Assembly (NCBI RefSeq): GCF_002776525.5
Contig: NC_045453.1
Span: 37,602,873-37,666,872, forward strand
Origin: Piliocolobus tephrosceles
Lineage: Eukaryota > Chordata > Mammalia > Primates > Cercopithecidae
Reading direction: 5' to 3'
DNA: 64,000 nucleotides
Shown: positions 10,989-22,241 of the stretch, one piece after another
How the letters are laid out: each line of letters begins with the position of its first letter
Position numbering within the stretch: the first letter of the stretch is position 1
The notes under the pieces: model-generated
The model's input: the letters and a program-made list of their open reading frames with translations, nothing else
What the model was told of the DNA's origin: nothing
Database searches by the model: none
Program-made: the position numbers and the translations under genes

Positions 10989-13934
10989 GTCAGCAAATGG
11001 AGTAAATGACAGCAGCTCCCCCGTCCAGCAGCAGCCTGGCGCAGCGGCCACAGTTCCTGTTTATGTTTATGATGTTGTTATATGGTGATGTCTTTAAATT
11101 GAGATCCACAGAAGGGACTGGCCTTGAGGACAAAGACACTCAAGACGCCTCCCTGTGAGGAAGTCCCCTCCCTTGGATGTAGTGATTCAGACCAGCAGGA
11201 GGTGGAGAGGATCGGTGCCAGCACCCAGGTGGTGACGCAGCCATCCTCTGGTGTTTGAGTTGGGTTGTAACCAACAGTCGGTACATTTGGTTTCACAGTC
11301 CATCGCCTCCCTGCCATTTAGACCTAACTAACATCAGAAGATTTATTTTTTTATGGCGTAAAATATAAGGGTTGCTAAAAAGGCAAGGGTGAGAGGTCAT
11401 AAAAATAGACCTGGGCCTAAAAACATGCAGGAAACAAACGTGTTTTGGGGGGTCTGCATGTGAGACCCTTTGCCTGAGAAGCCTCCCGTTCCTGTAGTTG
11501 CTGTTCAGTTTCTCTTACTGTCCGCATTAAGAATATTGAATCTGCCTCTTTGTCGAGTACAGCTCTCAGTCCTTTGTCATTGCACGGCGAACATTAGATG
11601 ATGATAAATAATGGAAATAACCTTTACAATAATGCAAAGAAATGTAATCCAGCCAGACAGGTGTCGGTACTGGAAAGAAAATGAACCATAAAACACCCGT
11701 GATGCTATACATTTCCAGAGAAATAGTTCGGGAGCCAGCCAGTGTCTTGCAGAAGCCCGTCCCAGATCTCGGGAGGCAGGTGTCTGGTGAGGGCGTAACT
11801 GCTGAGGACCCCCAGCTGTGCTGGCCCTGGTCCATGGACGACGCAGACTGTGGAAACATCGACCTTGCTCCTAAAAACTGACTGCAGGAGAAACAACGCA
11901 GCCCGGGTAGCCCTCAGAAAACATCATGATTTTTCTAGAACCTCGAACAACAGTGGATAATTTCCAGCCAAAGGACAAGCAAAAGCTCATCAGAAACTCC
12001 ATGAAGAGGGAAGAGAAATGCCAGCCAGTGGGTCCTGGCCTGTCTGAGACAGCCCAGAGTCCAGCACTTCAGACATCTCCAGGGTGTCTCAGGGAAAGGC
12101 AGGTAGTGATGTGGCAGGGGACTGGAACTTGGAGGAGTGGACTCTGCCACGGGGTCACTGAGAACTGGGTCCCTGATGGCCGGCGCCCCTTCCCTTGACA
12201 GATTCCATGCAGACTGTGGACCCCTGAAGTGGACAGGCGCTCTGGCCATGCCCTGCAAGGACGAAAGCCCTCCCCCAGTGACCTGCAGGTTTCAAGGGGC
12301 TTCCCCCCGCCACGGTCACCCCCATGTCCTTCATCTTGCAGCTGTTTCATTATCTCCACCCTGATGTTGAACTATGTGGAGTATGACCCCCCCGGCCCCA
12401 CCCCAGCGACTCACTGAAGGTGAAAGAGATTCCCACGAGGCATGCAGGTGTGACGCCTGTTTCCCAGGGGCCTGGGAAGGCCCACCCAGCACATAGCCCG
12501 GAAACGCCCGGAGCTTCATTTCGGGCATCACCATAGGCTCTTCTCCCAGCGGGATTGTCTGCCTTGCTTCCTCCCAGATCCATGCTGTCCATTGTGGGAT
12601 CCCCAGCCACGGGCGACTGTTTACTTTTAAATTAGTTAAAATTAAATAATATTAAAACTCAGTTCTGCAGGAACATGAGCCAAGCCCCAAGTGCCCTGTA
12701 GACTCATCAGGTGGCACGCTCCAGCAGCATCTCCATCCCCCAGGAGCCTCTGCGCGGCTCTGATGTGGACCTTCCCTCCCAGCTACCGCCCGGTCTCCAG
12801 CTCCTCTCACCCCCTCCTTTCCTGGGTTACCCAAGAAGCTGCCAGTCCCTCCCACGCTGTCCTGCTGAGCGTGACACACTGCCAGAACTGGAGCCAAGTT
12901 CTCCCCATGCCCTGTGGAGCCCACAGGGCTTCCCTTTAATAGGTGTCACCAGCCGCAGAAAGAAGCACTGGACATAACTCATTCCTTTCTGGATTTGCCT
13001 ATTTTTATCTTCCTTAGTAGCTTGTAGATTGCATAAAGCCAGTGACTGCCAGCCATGATTTGGGGCCTGCCTGCATGGGATTCTGCACATCATGGAAATG
13101 TTTCTGGAGAGCATGAGTTACCCTTGGGAACACGGTAGGGGGAAAGTCTGCCGTCCCCATCATCGTGTGGTCATGAATGACACTCCCTGGGCCCTGTCTG
13201 GGCACTGCCAGGTGTGGGTGATGTGTCCTGCATTCAGCAAAGAGGCTAGCATCAACGCTGCGGTGCCTGAGTGCTGGGTGGAGACACAAGGGCCCAGACG
13301 GAAGCCTTTCCCTCAGCAGCTGTCTGGCAAGGCTGCTGGGAAGATACCATGGAGAAGCTGTGGCCCGGAAGATGAATAGTGTTAAAACAGTGACGGGTGA
13401 TGAAAAGGCCACTGCAAATACAACCAGAGCGAAGGGAAAATCAGGGAGAGGTGGGGAGAGGCCTGGAGGGGAAGCCGGGCAACACCTGCCCTTGACAATT
13501 ACGTTTGCATCTGTGTTTGGAGATGAAGTCAGCCTCTCGTTTCCCTTTCTCTGACTTTTCTTCTCTGGTTTTGGCATCAAGATTTTACCAGTTTTGTAAA
13601 ATGAGTTTCTCTGTTCTCTGTAGATGGTTCTTATCTGTTCATTTAATTATTGATAGAATTCATTTCTAAAGTAAGGTAGATTTTTTTCAACTGTGCTTTC
13701 TTCCAGTTACTGTTCTTTCCCAGAAGTATCCATGAACCTGTTTCCACACCAACAACAGATGCAACTTGGGCCTGTTTTGTGCTGTAGATAATAGAATGCC
13801 AAGTCCGGCTTCTTTTGTTCATCACTGTGACTCTGAGATTTATTCCATGACCATTTGGGTGCCATGACGGCTTGCCCTTCTATCACTGGCACTCATTGGG
13901 CTTCCAGGGCAGGGCAACCATGAGTCATACTCCT
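10989..13934. other. Unassigned intronic DNA
   Basis: Mostly single-copy-looking sequence. Long frames in 11.9-13.6 kb have no recognisable domain and overlap on both strands, as expected from GC-rich noncoding DNA. Confidence 0.4.
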
Positions 13935-14175
13935 TTGAACATTCTTACAGATGGGTTTTGTGAACACATGAATAATTGTTGTTGGGTATTTACACAAATA
14001 AATGTCCACTCATTTACTGGAGTAGAATTGTTGTTGTGTAATGTACCTATATGTTCAGCTGTAAGAAATGCTCACCATTTCCCCAAGTGATGGCACGAAT
14101 TTACATCCCACCAGAAGTGCAGGGGAATTTTGGTTTTCCCACATTCTCCGTGACACTTCCTATTGCCTCTTGGCC
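13935..14175 (-). mobile_element. Diverged L1M fragment (ORF2/3' region)
   Basis: The plus strand shows the reverse-complement L1 pattern: an 'ataaatgtccactcatttac ... tagaattgttg' stretch followed by 'atttacatcccaccagaagt' and 'ttttcccacattctccgtga'. It is heavily mutated. Family assignment is tentative. Confidence 0.5.
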
Positions 14176-17100
14176 GTGTCTTGGCCTTGCTGGAGGGTCC
14201 ATGCATGTTCTAAGCATCCTGGGTTGAGCACGTGTGCACACACAGCAGACCTGGCCTCAGGAGGAGGGGCCTCCTCTCTTCCCCTCCTCCTTCTCACTTG
14301 TCAGCCACAGTGTCTGCCCTGTGGACAAGGTGTGGTTGGCAGGAGCAGATAGGGGACAGAGACGTCACAGTCGCCCCCAACTCAGATTGTCACAGGAGGC
14401 TCGTACTCTCATACACAGCTTGCTTTCTCATCTGGGCATTTGGCAGGTTCTTCTAAGGCCCACACTCACCTTCACATGCCCAGCTTCAGCCTGCTGCACA
14501 GGCCCTGTGTGTCCCTCCACTTGCCCCTCAGTTGGGCTCTACTGGACGGGACCTAAGACCGTATCTGGTGCCTAGGGACCGCGTCAGCCTTTGTTCCTGG
14601 CCCAGCCAGGGCCTGGCCATCTCCACAGAGCCGCACCCTCCTGGCCCCACCCCTGAGACTGCTGGCCAGCCGTTCGCCTTGCAGACTCTCCAGGCAGGAC
14701 CCGGCTGGCCATCCGCCCGCAGTATTGGACATGCACGGAGCCCACAGTGTCCAGTGGCAGCTGCGCCCCCGCAGCCTGAGTGAAAAACAAATGCCTGCCT
14801 TCTGTGGACCGAACCCAGGCTGAGCAACTGTCAGTCCTTCCAAATGCTTCTCAGCCTCCAAACCCTTTGTGAAGGCACAGGCTTTGAGGCATCTAAGTTG
14901 GTTCTGCTCTCTTATTTAGAAAACAGGCAAAGGCTGCTGGGGGTGGGGGCGGGGAGGTCCCTGTCACCATCCTAGGGTGTGTCTCTTTTGATGTGGAGCC
15001 TGGGGTGTAGCTTCCAGCTGGCCCTCCTGTTACAGAGCAAGTGAGCAGAAGAAAGAAGGAGGGAGGGAAGAAAAGGGGAGGAAGGAGGGAGGGAGGAGGG
15101 AGGGAAGAGGGATGGAGAGGAGGAAAAAGGAAGGAAGGGAGGAGGGAGGGAGGGACAGGCCTTCAGCATGCCTGCATGTGCTAAGATACATTCTTCGATA
15201 AACCAGGGACCTCAGGTGGGCGTGAGAAGGGGAGACACGAGGGAACTTGGCCACTCCCCCAACTAGAGCAAGACCTGGATCCACCAGGTGCATCAGAAGG
15301 AAGCAGGGCCTAGAACCCACTCCCAGACCTCTCTGCCACCTCCACAAGAAGCCACTCCCTTCAGATAAAACCATTCCCCAAAATGTGGTCAATCTGCAGG
15401 GCAGGGGTTCCACCAGAGAGAATTGCTGGGGGGTTTCAGCACTAAGCACTAACACCTATGGAACGTAAATTGACTTTGTCCCTCCACAAACTGGTCATTT
15501 CTCATCACGAAACCATGAGCAGCATGACCTTTACATGTGGATCAACAGCTCTTGGTCCTTTGACAACCAGTTCCTTTCACTTGGCCACTTGGTAGTGACC
15601 ATTCTACCTAACGATGTGTGACAGCGGTGGTACAAGGTGGCTGGACCTCAGTTCGGATGGTGACAACTTCAGCCAAAGCACATTTGTTCTGGCTGTCTGT
15701 CCTCTGCTTCTGTAACTTTTATTTCCTCAGTGTGAACAGCACTGCACTTGAGGGACTGGAAGGGGGTGCTTCCGTAACTGTCATTGCTATGGCGCATGTT
15801 TACTTTTGCTCTTCAATTTAAAATTCAGGTCTTCTACATATCTTTGCAACTAGGGAAGAGAAAGCAGGTCTTTTAATTCCAGAACCGCAGTGCACACATC
15901 ACGCTCCAATGTAGGCTGTGCAGGAGCTCAGCACCTGGAGGGTTTCAGGTTGCAGGACATCTCCCTTGGGGGCTGTGTCTGATGCCCTGCAGCCAGCCCT
16001 GCTGATGGAGCCTGGCTGCTTCCTGCGTTTCCAATGATGAGCTCTTGTGCCCTGGGCTGTTAAGGCTCTGCCTCTGCTGTGAGCTGAAACGCTTTCTCTG
16101 AAGAGCCCTCATGGTGCAGAAATAGTGTCTTTGGGTCCTGCTGAGCCCCTACCCCCAGCCCACCGCTGGCACAAGGTGCAGGCACCAGGCACTACTTGGG
16201 GCTTCCCCAACCATCTGCATTTTCTAACCACCTGCACTTATTTTCCAACGAAAGGCCAATAAAGAAAGTCACAAACTTCACTTGCAACCTGTTGGCAAAA
16301 GGGCAGGGAAGGAAAAGCCCAGCCATAAGAAATAACAATCTTGACAAACTTTTTTGCACCTACACACAAAGCCTTGCCTTCAGCTCAGAGACTCTTGGAC
16401 TCAGGTCAAGTTGCCCTGCCCTCATGCACAGCCAAAGAGCCGGGAGCTTTCATCCAGCAGCCATCAGGATGGAAACATGTCTTCCCATTTGCACCCTGTC
16501 AAAGGAATGAGCAAGCTGTTTCACAACCACAGTTATCCATTTTCTGAAACAAAAGGTTCACATCAGGTAATCACCTTCATTAGACAATGTTGTGTGTTTT
16601 GTGTATGTAAATGATGTCTCTGCCTTGTGGGATTGGGCACCCCAGGAACTCTGGCTTCTATGACACGCAGATGCTGAGTGACATTGCTGAAGGCAGCCTG
16701 CTTGCTAAGCCTGCATCTGTTTGCTGTTTCTGACATCTCCAGCGATCAGGCCCCTAACACACCACATTCCCTAGGTTTCTTGTTAGAGCCAAACATATAA
16801 ACCTGTGGATTGAGTTTCCCCCAGCATAGAGAATGAGAATAAAGAACAAATGTGATTCTCAAGCAGACACACCAGCTTGGGCATGAGAGCTCTGGTGCGT
16901 GTGTGTGCAGAACCTGCAGAGTTGGGCCAGAACTGAGGTCAAGAGGCAGCCCTTTGCCACTGCCTTCCTCCTCAACACCACCAGAGAGACTGGGACTGTG
17001 CCCCAGTTAGAGAAGTATCGTATTCCTCCCATCCCCACAGAGCCCAGCCCAGGCCCCAGGGAGACCACAACACACAAGAGAGACATGGGCTCTACCTCAG

Positions 17101-17443
17101 GGAGCTTACCAGTGAGCAGGAAGGTAACTATTCCACAAGTGGGTACTCAGATGTGTGAGCCCTCATGAGCTCAGGAAGCCCAGCATGGGTGTTCCCACAG
17201 GGGTCAGGGAATGCTGCTGGCAGGTGCCCGGGCAGCTGTAGTGACTCAGCCTTCCTCTCCACACCCCTTTGCGTAGCCATGGAGATAGCACTAAGGCTGG
17301 TGATTATGGCAGGGACACAAAGCCATGACTCTAATGAGCGATGGCTCTTTGAGTTAGCGCTAAGGAAAGGCAATTAGAGGAAATTGTGTTCTAAGATGTG
17401 GGCCTGCGTGGGAGCGCTGCTGCATGAAACAGACTGGGCTCAT

Positions 17444-17446
<3 letters not shown>
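14176..17446. other. Intronic DNA, largely unassigned
   Basis: Contains a purine-rich tract at 15046-15160 (listed separately). No exon is recognised in the rest. Confidence 0.4.
15046..15160. repeat. GA-rich low-complexity tract
   Basis: Runs of GGGA, GGAA and AGGG units without a fixed period. One strand is nearly pure purine for over 100 bp. Confidence 0.9.
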
Positions 17447-17474
<28 letters not shown>

Positions 17475-17762
17475 GAGACGGAGTCTCGCTCTGTCGCCCA
17501 GGCTGGAGTGCAGTGGCCGGATCTCAGCTCACTGCAAGCTCTGCCTCCCGGGTTGACGCCATTCTCCTGCCTCAGCCTCCCGAGTAGCTGGGACTACAGG
17601 CGCCCGCCACCTCGCCCGCCTAGTTTTTTGTATTTTTTTTTTAGTAGAGACGGGGTTTCATCATGTTAGCCAGGATAGTCTCGATTTTCTGACCTCGTGA
17701 TCCGCCCGTCTCGGCCTCCCAAAGTGCTGGGATTACAGGTTTGAGCCACCGCGCCCGGCCTT
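17447..17762 (-). mobile_element. Young AluYRa-like insertion with perfect target-site duplication
   Basis: Full-length Alu in minus orientation with a poly(T) of about 28. The right arm reads 'agtggccggatctcagctca' and the left end reads 'ggtttgagccaccgcgcc'. It is flanked by a perfect 17-bp duplication, 'cagactgggctcatctc', at 17430-17446 and 17763-17779. The intact duplication and long homopolymer suggest recent insertion. It lies in the SYNDIG1 last intron, antisense to the gene, about 1.4 kb from the exon. Confidence 0.96.
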
Positions 17763-17783
17763 CAGACTGGGCTCATCTCAAGT

Positions 17784-17813
17784 TCGTTCATTCATTCATT
17801 TATTCATTCATTG
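17784..17813. repeat. Short (TTCA)n microsatellite
   Basis: About seven imperfect TTCA units immediately after the Alu target-site duplication. Confidence 0.8.
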
Positions 17814-19128
17814 TCCTGAGAGGCTTCCATTTTGCATCCCTTTACCTCTGCTCCCTCCAGAATTGTCCACAGTGAGCTCTCAAGCTCAGTTCCAAGATAA
17901 AAAGTTGGGGAGGAAAAAAAACAGAAACTAGCTTTTAGGATCCAAAAGCGAGAGGAGTGAGAGGAAGCCAGGCATCCCTTCCCCACGCGGCACAGACTTC
18001 CAGAGCTCAGAGACCATGGAAGATGCAGGTTCACGTCATGAGTCATCTCTGAGTGTGAGCCTTTCTGGTCCACTGAAGAAGTGTTGGTATGTTTCAGCTG
18101 GTGTGTTTGAACGAACAACATGCCGACTCCCATTCTCACCTATAAAACCTAGGAATGTCACTGACCTTAGGTGGAAATGGGACCTGGTAGAAATCTGGCT
18201 TTGTGAAGACGGCCATGAGAGTGAGCTAGGACATTCTGCCAGGGTAGTCCTGACTACAGGGGGCCCGCCGGTGGCTTGGGGTCAACCCTCCCCAGCATCA
18301 CGTGGGCTCCTGCGGCTCAGTGCCTTGGTAGCATCCCACGCCATCTGCCAAATGAGCCATTTTACTCTGGTGGTGCCTCCATGGTGGCCTCCAAAACCTC
18401 CATGTTTCTATCTCCTCGTGACCCCAAGAATCATGAATTTGATTATACCAACACCTGGTTATGTCATTGAGCACTAAGGAATATAGCTGTTAGTTTTATA
18501 TCAAATGATTTGATTGATGGATGAATTTTACTAACGCCAGCCATGTCCAGGGTGGGGACGGTCAGGAAGTGAATGAATCATGGCCACGGCAGGCAAGGCA
18601 GCTGAAGAGGAAGGTCTCAGGCATCCTCCAGTGGGTTTCATGATCTTATGCCGGAGTTTCTCTCGGGGAAATGAGAGCTGTCATTGCCTTCTGCACACCT
18701 CCAGTGGGTAGCAGAGATTCAACAAGATAGGTAGAAATATGCGTTAGAAAATTACGAATTATTCAAATAAATGAGCACACCGTTCTTGGGTAGAAAGAGC
18801 GGCACTGGAGGAGTCATATCTAGCCCATCCCTCAATACTAGTGCTGGAGATCCCAGACCCCATACTGGTGGAACTCAGTTGGGCTACTCCCAGCTTTCTC
18901 TTATTCCCTTGGGGCCAAGTAGAAAAGAAGTCTGTCTTCCCTGCGGTGTGGGGGAACAGCAGCAGTTCCCAGCCCCACATTCGTTTCTTGCAGTTAGAAA
19001 ACTGCCCTGGTCATAGCAGGTGGGAGCACAATTTCCCCCTCAGCCTTCTCTGCATCGACAATGCCTTTTTCTGAATCAGCAGCCATAGATGAGCCCTCCA
19101 TTCACTGCTTGTTCCAACTTACTTACCA
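17814..19128. other. End of the last SYNDIG1 intron, unassigned
   Basis: No repeat family recognised. The splice-acceptor region follows directly. Confidence 0.4.
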
Positions 19129-19158
19129 TGACTTTCTTTTTCTTCTCCAACTCTGCAG
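19129..19158 (+). promoter_or_regulatory. Splice acceptor of the SYNDIG1 terminal exon
   Basis: A pyrimidine tract ('tttctttttcttctccaact') leads to 'ctctgcag', with AG at 19157-19158. The nearby 'ttaccatgac' could supply a branch point. The reading frame resumes exactly after the AG with a Thr codon, in phase 0. Confidence 0.92.
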
Positions 19159-19317
19159 ACCAACAAAGCCGTGGCCAAGGGGGACTTGCACCAGGCCAGC
19201 ACCAGCTCCCGGCGGGCCCTGTTCCTGGCAGTGCTGTCCATCACCATTGGGACTGGCATCTATGTGGGCGTGGCCGTGGCCCTTATCGCCTACCTCTCCA
19301 AGAACAACCACCTGTGA
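19159..19317 (+). CDS. SYNDIG1: SYNDIG1 terminal coding exon (C-terminal 52 residues)
   Basis: This exon encodes TNKAVAKGDLHQASTSSRRA, then a hydrophobic segment (residues about 21-46, including FLAVLSITIGTGIYVG), then YLSKNNHL and a TGA stop at 19315-19317. It matches the C-terminus of synapse differentiation-inducing protein 1 (SynDIG1, formerly TMEM90B), residues 207-258 of a 258-residue protein. SynDIG1 is a CD225/dispanin-family membrane protein of excitatory postsynapses that associates with AMPA-type glutamate receptors and promotes synapse development. The exon carries the end of the CD225 domain, with the conserved small-residue SRRA loop before the C-terminal hydrophobic segment. 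There is no start codon here, because the upstream exons lie left of the window. I recall Val where this sequence has Ile in GTGIYVG; that is from memory. The paralogues SYNDIG1L, TMEM91 and PRRT1 differ in this tail. The frame is intact, so the gene appears functional. Confidence 0.96.
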   Translation, partial: TNKAVAKGDLHQASTSSRRALFLAVLSITIGTGIYVGVAVALIAYLSKNNHL

Positions 19318-19649
19318 GCTTCCTCCGAACAGAGGGGGAGCGCCCGGGGCCAGGTCTGTGTGGACGTGGAGGAAGGAGACATACCACATGATGCTGTACA
19401 GTACAAATGATTGCCAAAAGACGCCATGAAGCCCTGGGATTTCCTACCCATGAATTTCTTTTGTTTTTATCCTTTAATTTCATGTTCACAGCACTGTGTA
19501 GAGCACCAGACAGACGGGCACTGCTAATCCTTCCAAAGGAAAGCTCCAAAGATCCCAGCCTGCAAGGCTGTCTCTGGATGGATTCTGGTGGATGAATGGC
19601 AACGCGGCTCTCTGCAGCCTGCCAGTGCCCAGAGTGCCACCGCATGAGC

Positions 19650-19655
19650 AATATA
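19650..19655 (+). promoter_or_regulatory. Candidate proximal poly(A) signal AATATA
   Basis: Variant hexamer 333 bases after the stop, followed about 18 bases later by a GU/U-rich element. It could give a short 3' UTR. Confidence 0.35.
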
Positions 19656-20553
19656 CAAACAGTCCAAAAAAGTGTTTATTTTTTATGGAACACGGTGCAA
19701 TAGGCAGAGGACAAGGGACACATCACTCTTCTGTCTGTGGCCCTGCTGGAGTCCTTTGTGCCCCTCCTGAGTCCACACGCCTTCCCTGCAGGATGAGAAT
19801 GGGGCTGGGAAGAAAGAGGTGACACCATGGCTGGCAGGAGCCCCGCTGCACTGCTCTGCGGATCCATTGGCCTGACCCTGGAAGCAGAGCCAGCCCGGGA
19901 CCTGCCCTGTTCCTTTCCCTACACACCACCCCAGCCTCAAGATGTCGAGCCACTCCAGAACGTGTCTACACTCCACAGCTACCCCGCAGCAATACGCACT
20001 CTTGGGACCTCACTGATCTAGGATGGGGAGGCAGGCCACCGCCCCTCCCAAGACTCCTCAAGAAAGAGCCCCGCGGTTGCTCCAGAAACGCGAGGCACTG
20101 CAGCCGTGGGCACTGCCTCAGTGTAAAGACACAGGGGCGCCTCCCAATCACCGCGCTGGCGGATGCTCACCCCGTCATAAGCAGAAACTAGTGATCCTGG
20201 AAACGAGATGGGCCTTACTCTGTCGACTAAATGAATAGCTATTTTCTTGTCATTTTTTAAAGTGCAACTCTTGCTTCATGCTGCTTAAGTTACCAGACGA
20301 ATGCTGAGAAATAAGTAATCACAGACATTTTAATACCATTTCATTGCTGTTTTACGAGTGTTCATTACTTAACAAAAAATTATCTTTTAGCTTTTTCGCT
20401 TAAGACTTTTCTTTCTGATGAATAGCTGTCGTTGGGTTTCATTTATACTTTCCCCTGTGGTTTAAGGAACTGCAGAGCCGCCCAGGCCTCCACCTATGAA
20501 ATAGTAGGGGGGTCTCCAGGAGAACCGAAGTCCCTGCCGCTTCAGTTTCCACC

Positions 20554-20559
20554 AATAAA
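20554..20559 (+). promoter_or_regulatory. Candidate distal poly(A) signal AATAAA
   Basis: The only canonical AATAAA I noticed within about 1.5 kb downstream of the stop. The downstream GU-rich element is weak ('cagtggatg'). Confidence 0.4.
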
Positions 20560-20589
20560 TATGATCGTCCTAATCCCCTCAGTGGATGC

Positions 20590-20745
20590 AGAGACCCCCC
20601 CCCTCTCCAGGGCAGTGGCTCCGCCTGCAGCACTTGGCAAATTCCTGAGGCCTGGGTCAGCCCCAGGCTGACTTGATTGGTCAAGATGTGGCCTAGTAAC
20701 TGCAACGTGAAGCCAAGGTTGAGAACCACTGCCCTGGAATAAGGA
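20590..20745. mobile_element. MER20/MER5-like hAT MITE remnant
   Basis: 'gggcagtggctccgcctgca' at one end and 'aggttgagaaccactgccct' at the other resemble the inverted termini of Charlie-derived MITEs. The interior is diverged. Confidence 0.4.
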
Positions 20746-20969
20746 CTACGGGTTTGATCCTTCTTCCTGACACTGTCCTCCTTGACCTTGAACATTTAAT
20801 ATTCTGAAAATTATTAGCACTGCCTTCCCGGGTCAAATTTGAGATCCATCTAGCATGTGTCTCTACTGGATGGTTCACAGGAACTATAGGATTTTAACCC
20901 TAAGAAGTAGATAGGGAAGCCAGCCCACACCCCTGTAGGAATTAGAGTCACCAGCCATGGAGGGCATAG

Positions 20970-21425
20970 GTTTAGGTTCAAACCAACCTGGAATTGAATC
21001 CAGCTGTGCTACTTTCTAGCTCTGTGATCTTGGGTAAAGGTTTACACCTCGGTTGGGCACAGTGGCTCACGCCTGTAATCCCAGCACTTTGGGAGGCCAA
21101 GGTGGGTGAATCACGAGGTCAGGAGTTCGAGACCAGCCTGACCAGCATGGTGAAACCCCTGTTTCTACTAAATATACAAAAAATTAGCCGGGCGTGGTGG
21201 TGCCTGCCTGTAATCCCAGCTACTCGGGAGGCTGAGGCAGGAGAATCACTTGAACCTGGGAGGCGGAGGTTACAGTGAGCTGAGATTGCACCTCTGCACT
21301 CCAGCCTGGGCCCGACAGAGCAAGACTTCGTAAAAAAAAAAAAAAAAAAAAAAAGTCTACACCTCTCTGAGCTTCATCTCTAGGTCTCTAGGAGAGGATA
21401 ATCAATGAGGCCCGTTTTGTGGGGT
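20970..21425 (+). mobile_element. MIR (SINE) split by an Alu
   Basis: 'gaattgaatccagctgtgct', 'ctagctctgtgatcttgggt', then after the Alu 'ctctgagcttcatctctagg' follow the MIR consensus order, including the 'tgtgaccttgggcaa'-like core. The Alu sits between 'acacctc' and its repeat. Confidence 0.65.
21051..21354 (+). mobile_element. AluS-like element
   Basis: Full-length Alu: 'gttgggcacagtggctcacg', 'gaggtcaggagttcgagacc', 'aaaaattagccgggcgtggt', poly(A) of about 23. Flanking duplication is 'gtttacacctc' (21040-21050) and 'gtctacacctc' (21355-21365), with one mismatch. It inserted into an older MIR. Confidence 0.92.
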
Positions 21426-21499
21426 TGCTGGGGAAGGCACTAGGCACAGACCATGTGCCTAGTGGGGTTGCTGGGGAAGGCACAAAGCACAGACCATGG
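21420..21499. repeat. 43-bp tandem duplication, about 1.9 copies
   Basis: Copies start at 21420 and 21463 with 'tggggttgctggggaaggca'. Both also share 'gcacagaccatg', with two substitutions between them. Confidence 0.9.
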
Positions 21500-22241
21500 C
21501 TGCTGGCAGGAGCAGGTGGTCATGGTTACTATAATGTCCTTGATGGGCTATCCCATGGCTGGTCTGTGTCCCTCCATCTCTCAGGGTTCATTTGTCACAA
21601 GCCATTGTGTCAAATGGGCTTCTTTGTACTTGTCCTGAAATGATCCATTTTAAGTTCAAAGGCTCCCTAAAGGTGCATACCTTTGGATGTGGTAAAGAAG
21701 TAAAACCTGTCTGTATATCCACACCCATCATTTCTGTCTATACTGTCACAGTCACCCTAAGCCAGGCCCTTAGTGCCAGATACTTTACCTCTGCTAGACC
21801 AGCTGCCCATCTTATTCCAGCCTCTGTATTTCCAGATGGAAAAGCCTCAGTTCCCAGGGGTTTGGCCCTATCTAAGTTGTCAAGCTCTGCTGAGTCTTTC
21901 TCAAGGGCTTTACCTATGTGTGTAAATGGTCGTAGTGGGCACAGGGGACAGGGCCAGCTGAAGGCAGCCGTGGGGCCCAGCAGCTCACCTGGCAGCTAGG
22001 CATAGTGTGTGACAGCCCTGCAACTGGCTTGGCCTTGGTGGCAGGGAAAGTGACGGAAGGTCATCTTCAGTGGCTGTGTTAGTGATTGCTGTCAGCTGAG
22101 CCATCTTCCGAGTGTATTGGAGCGACCTGCACCTCCCTAAACCTGCATCATTGTTGTTAGGCCCACGTGGCATCCACTAAGCACAGCTATGTCAGGCACA
22201 CATGACTTAGCCTCATCCTCCCAATAGTCCCAGCAGGGAGG
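21500..22241. other. Unassigned intergenic DNA downstream of SYNDIG1
   Basis: No repeat family or exon recognised. Confidence 0.4.

Larger units (their letters stand above)
19318..20580 (+). other. SYNDIG1: Probable 3' UTR of SYNDIG1
   Basis: Follows the stop codon without repeats. The first 900 bases are GC-moderate and the last 350 are AT-rich. Two candidate poly(A) signals exist: AATATA at 19650-19655, followed by the U-rich 'gtgtttattttttatgg', and canonical AATAAA at 20554-20559. Without transcript data the 3' end cannot be chosen. The drawn end assumes the canonical signal is used. Confidence 0.45.

Noticed and set aside
19061..19429. Long plus-strand ATG frames over the SYNDIG1 exon
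   Set aside because: They are in the wrong reading frame. The conserved SynDIG1 frame has no ATG here and starts at the splice acceptor.
20010..20170. CpG-island-like patch near the SYNDIG1 3' UTR
   Set aside because: A few CpGs occur (for example 'ccccgcggttgctcc') but over too short a span and at too low a density for an island.
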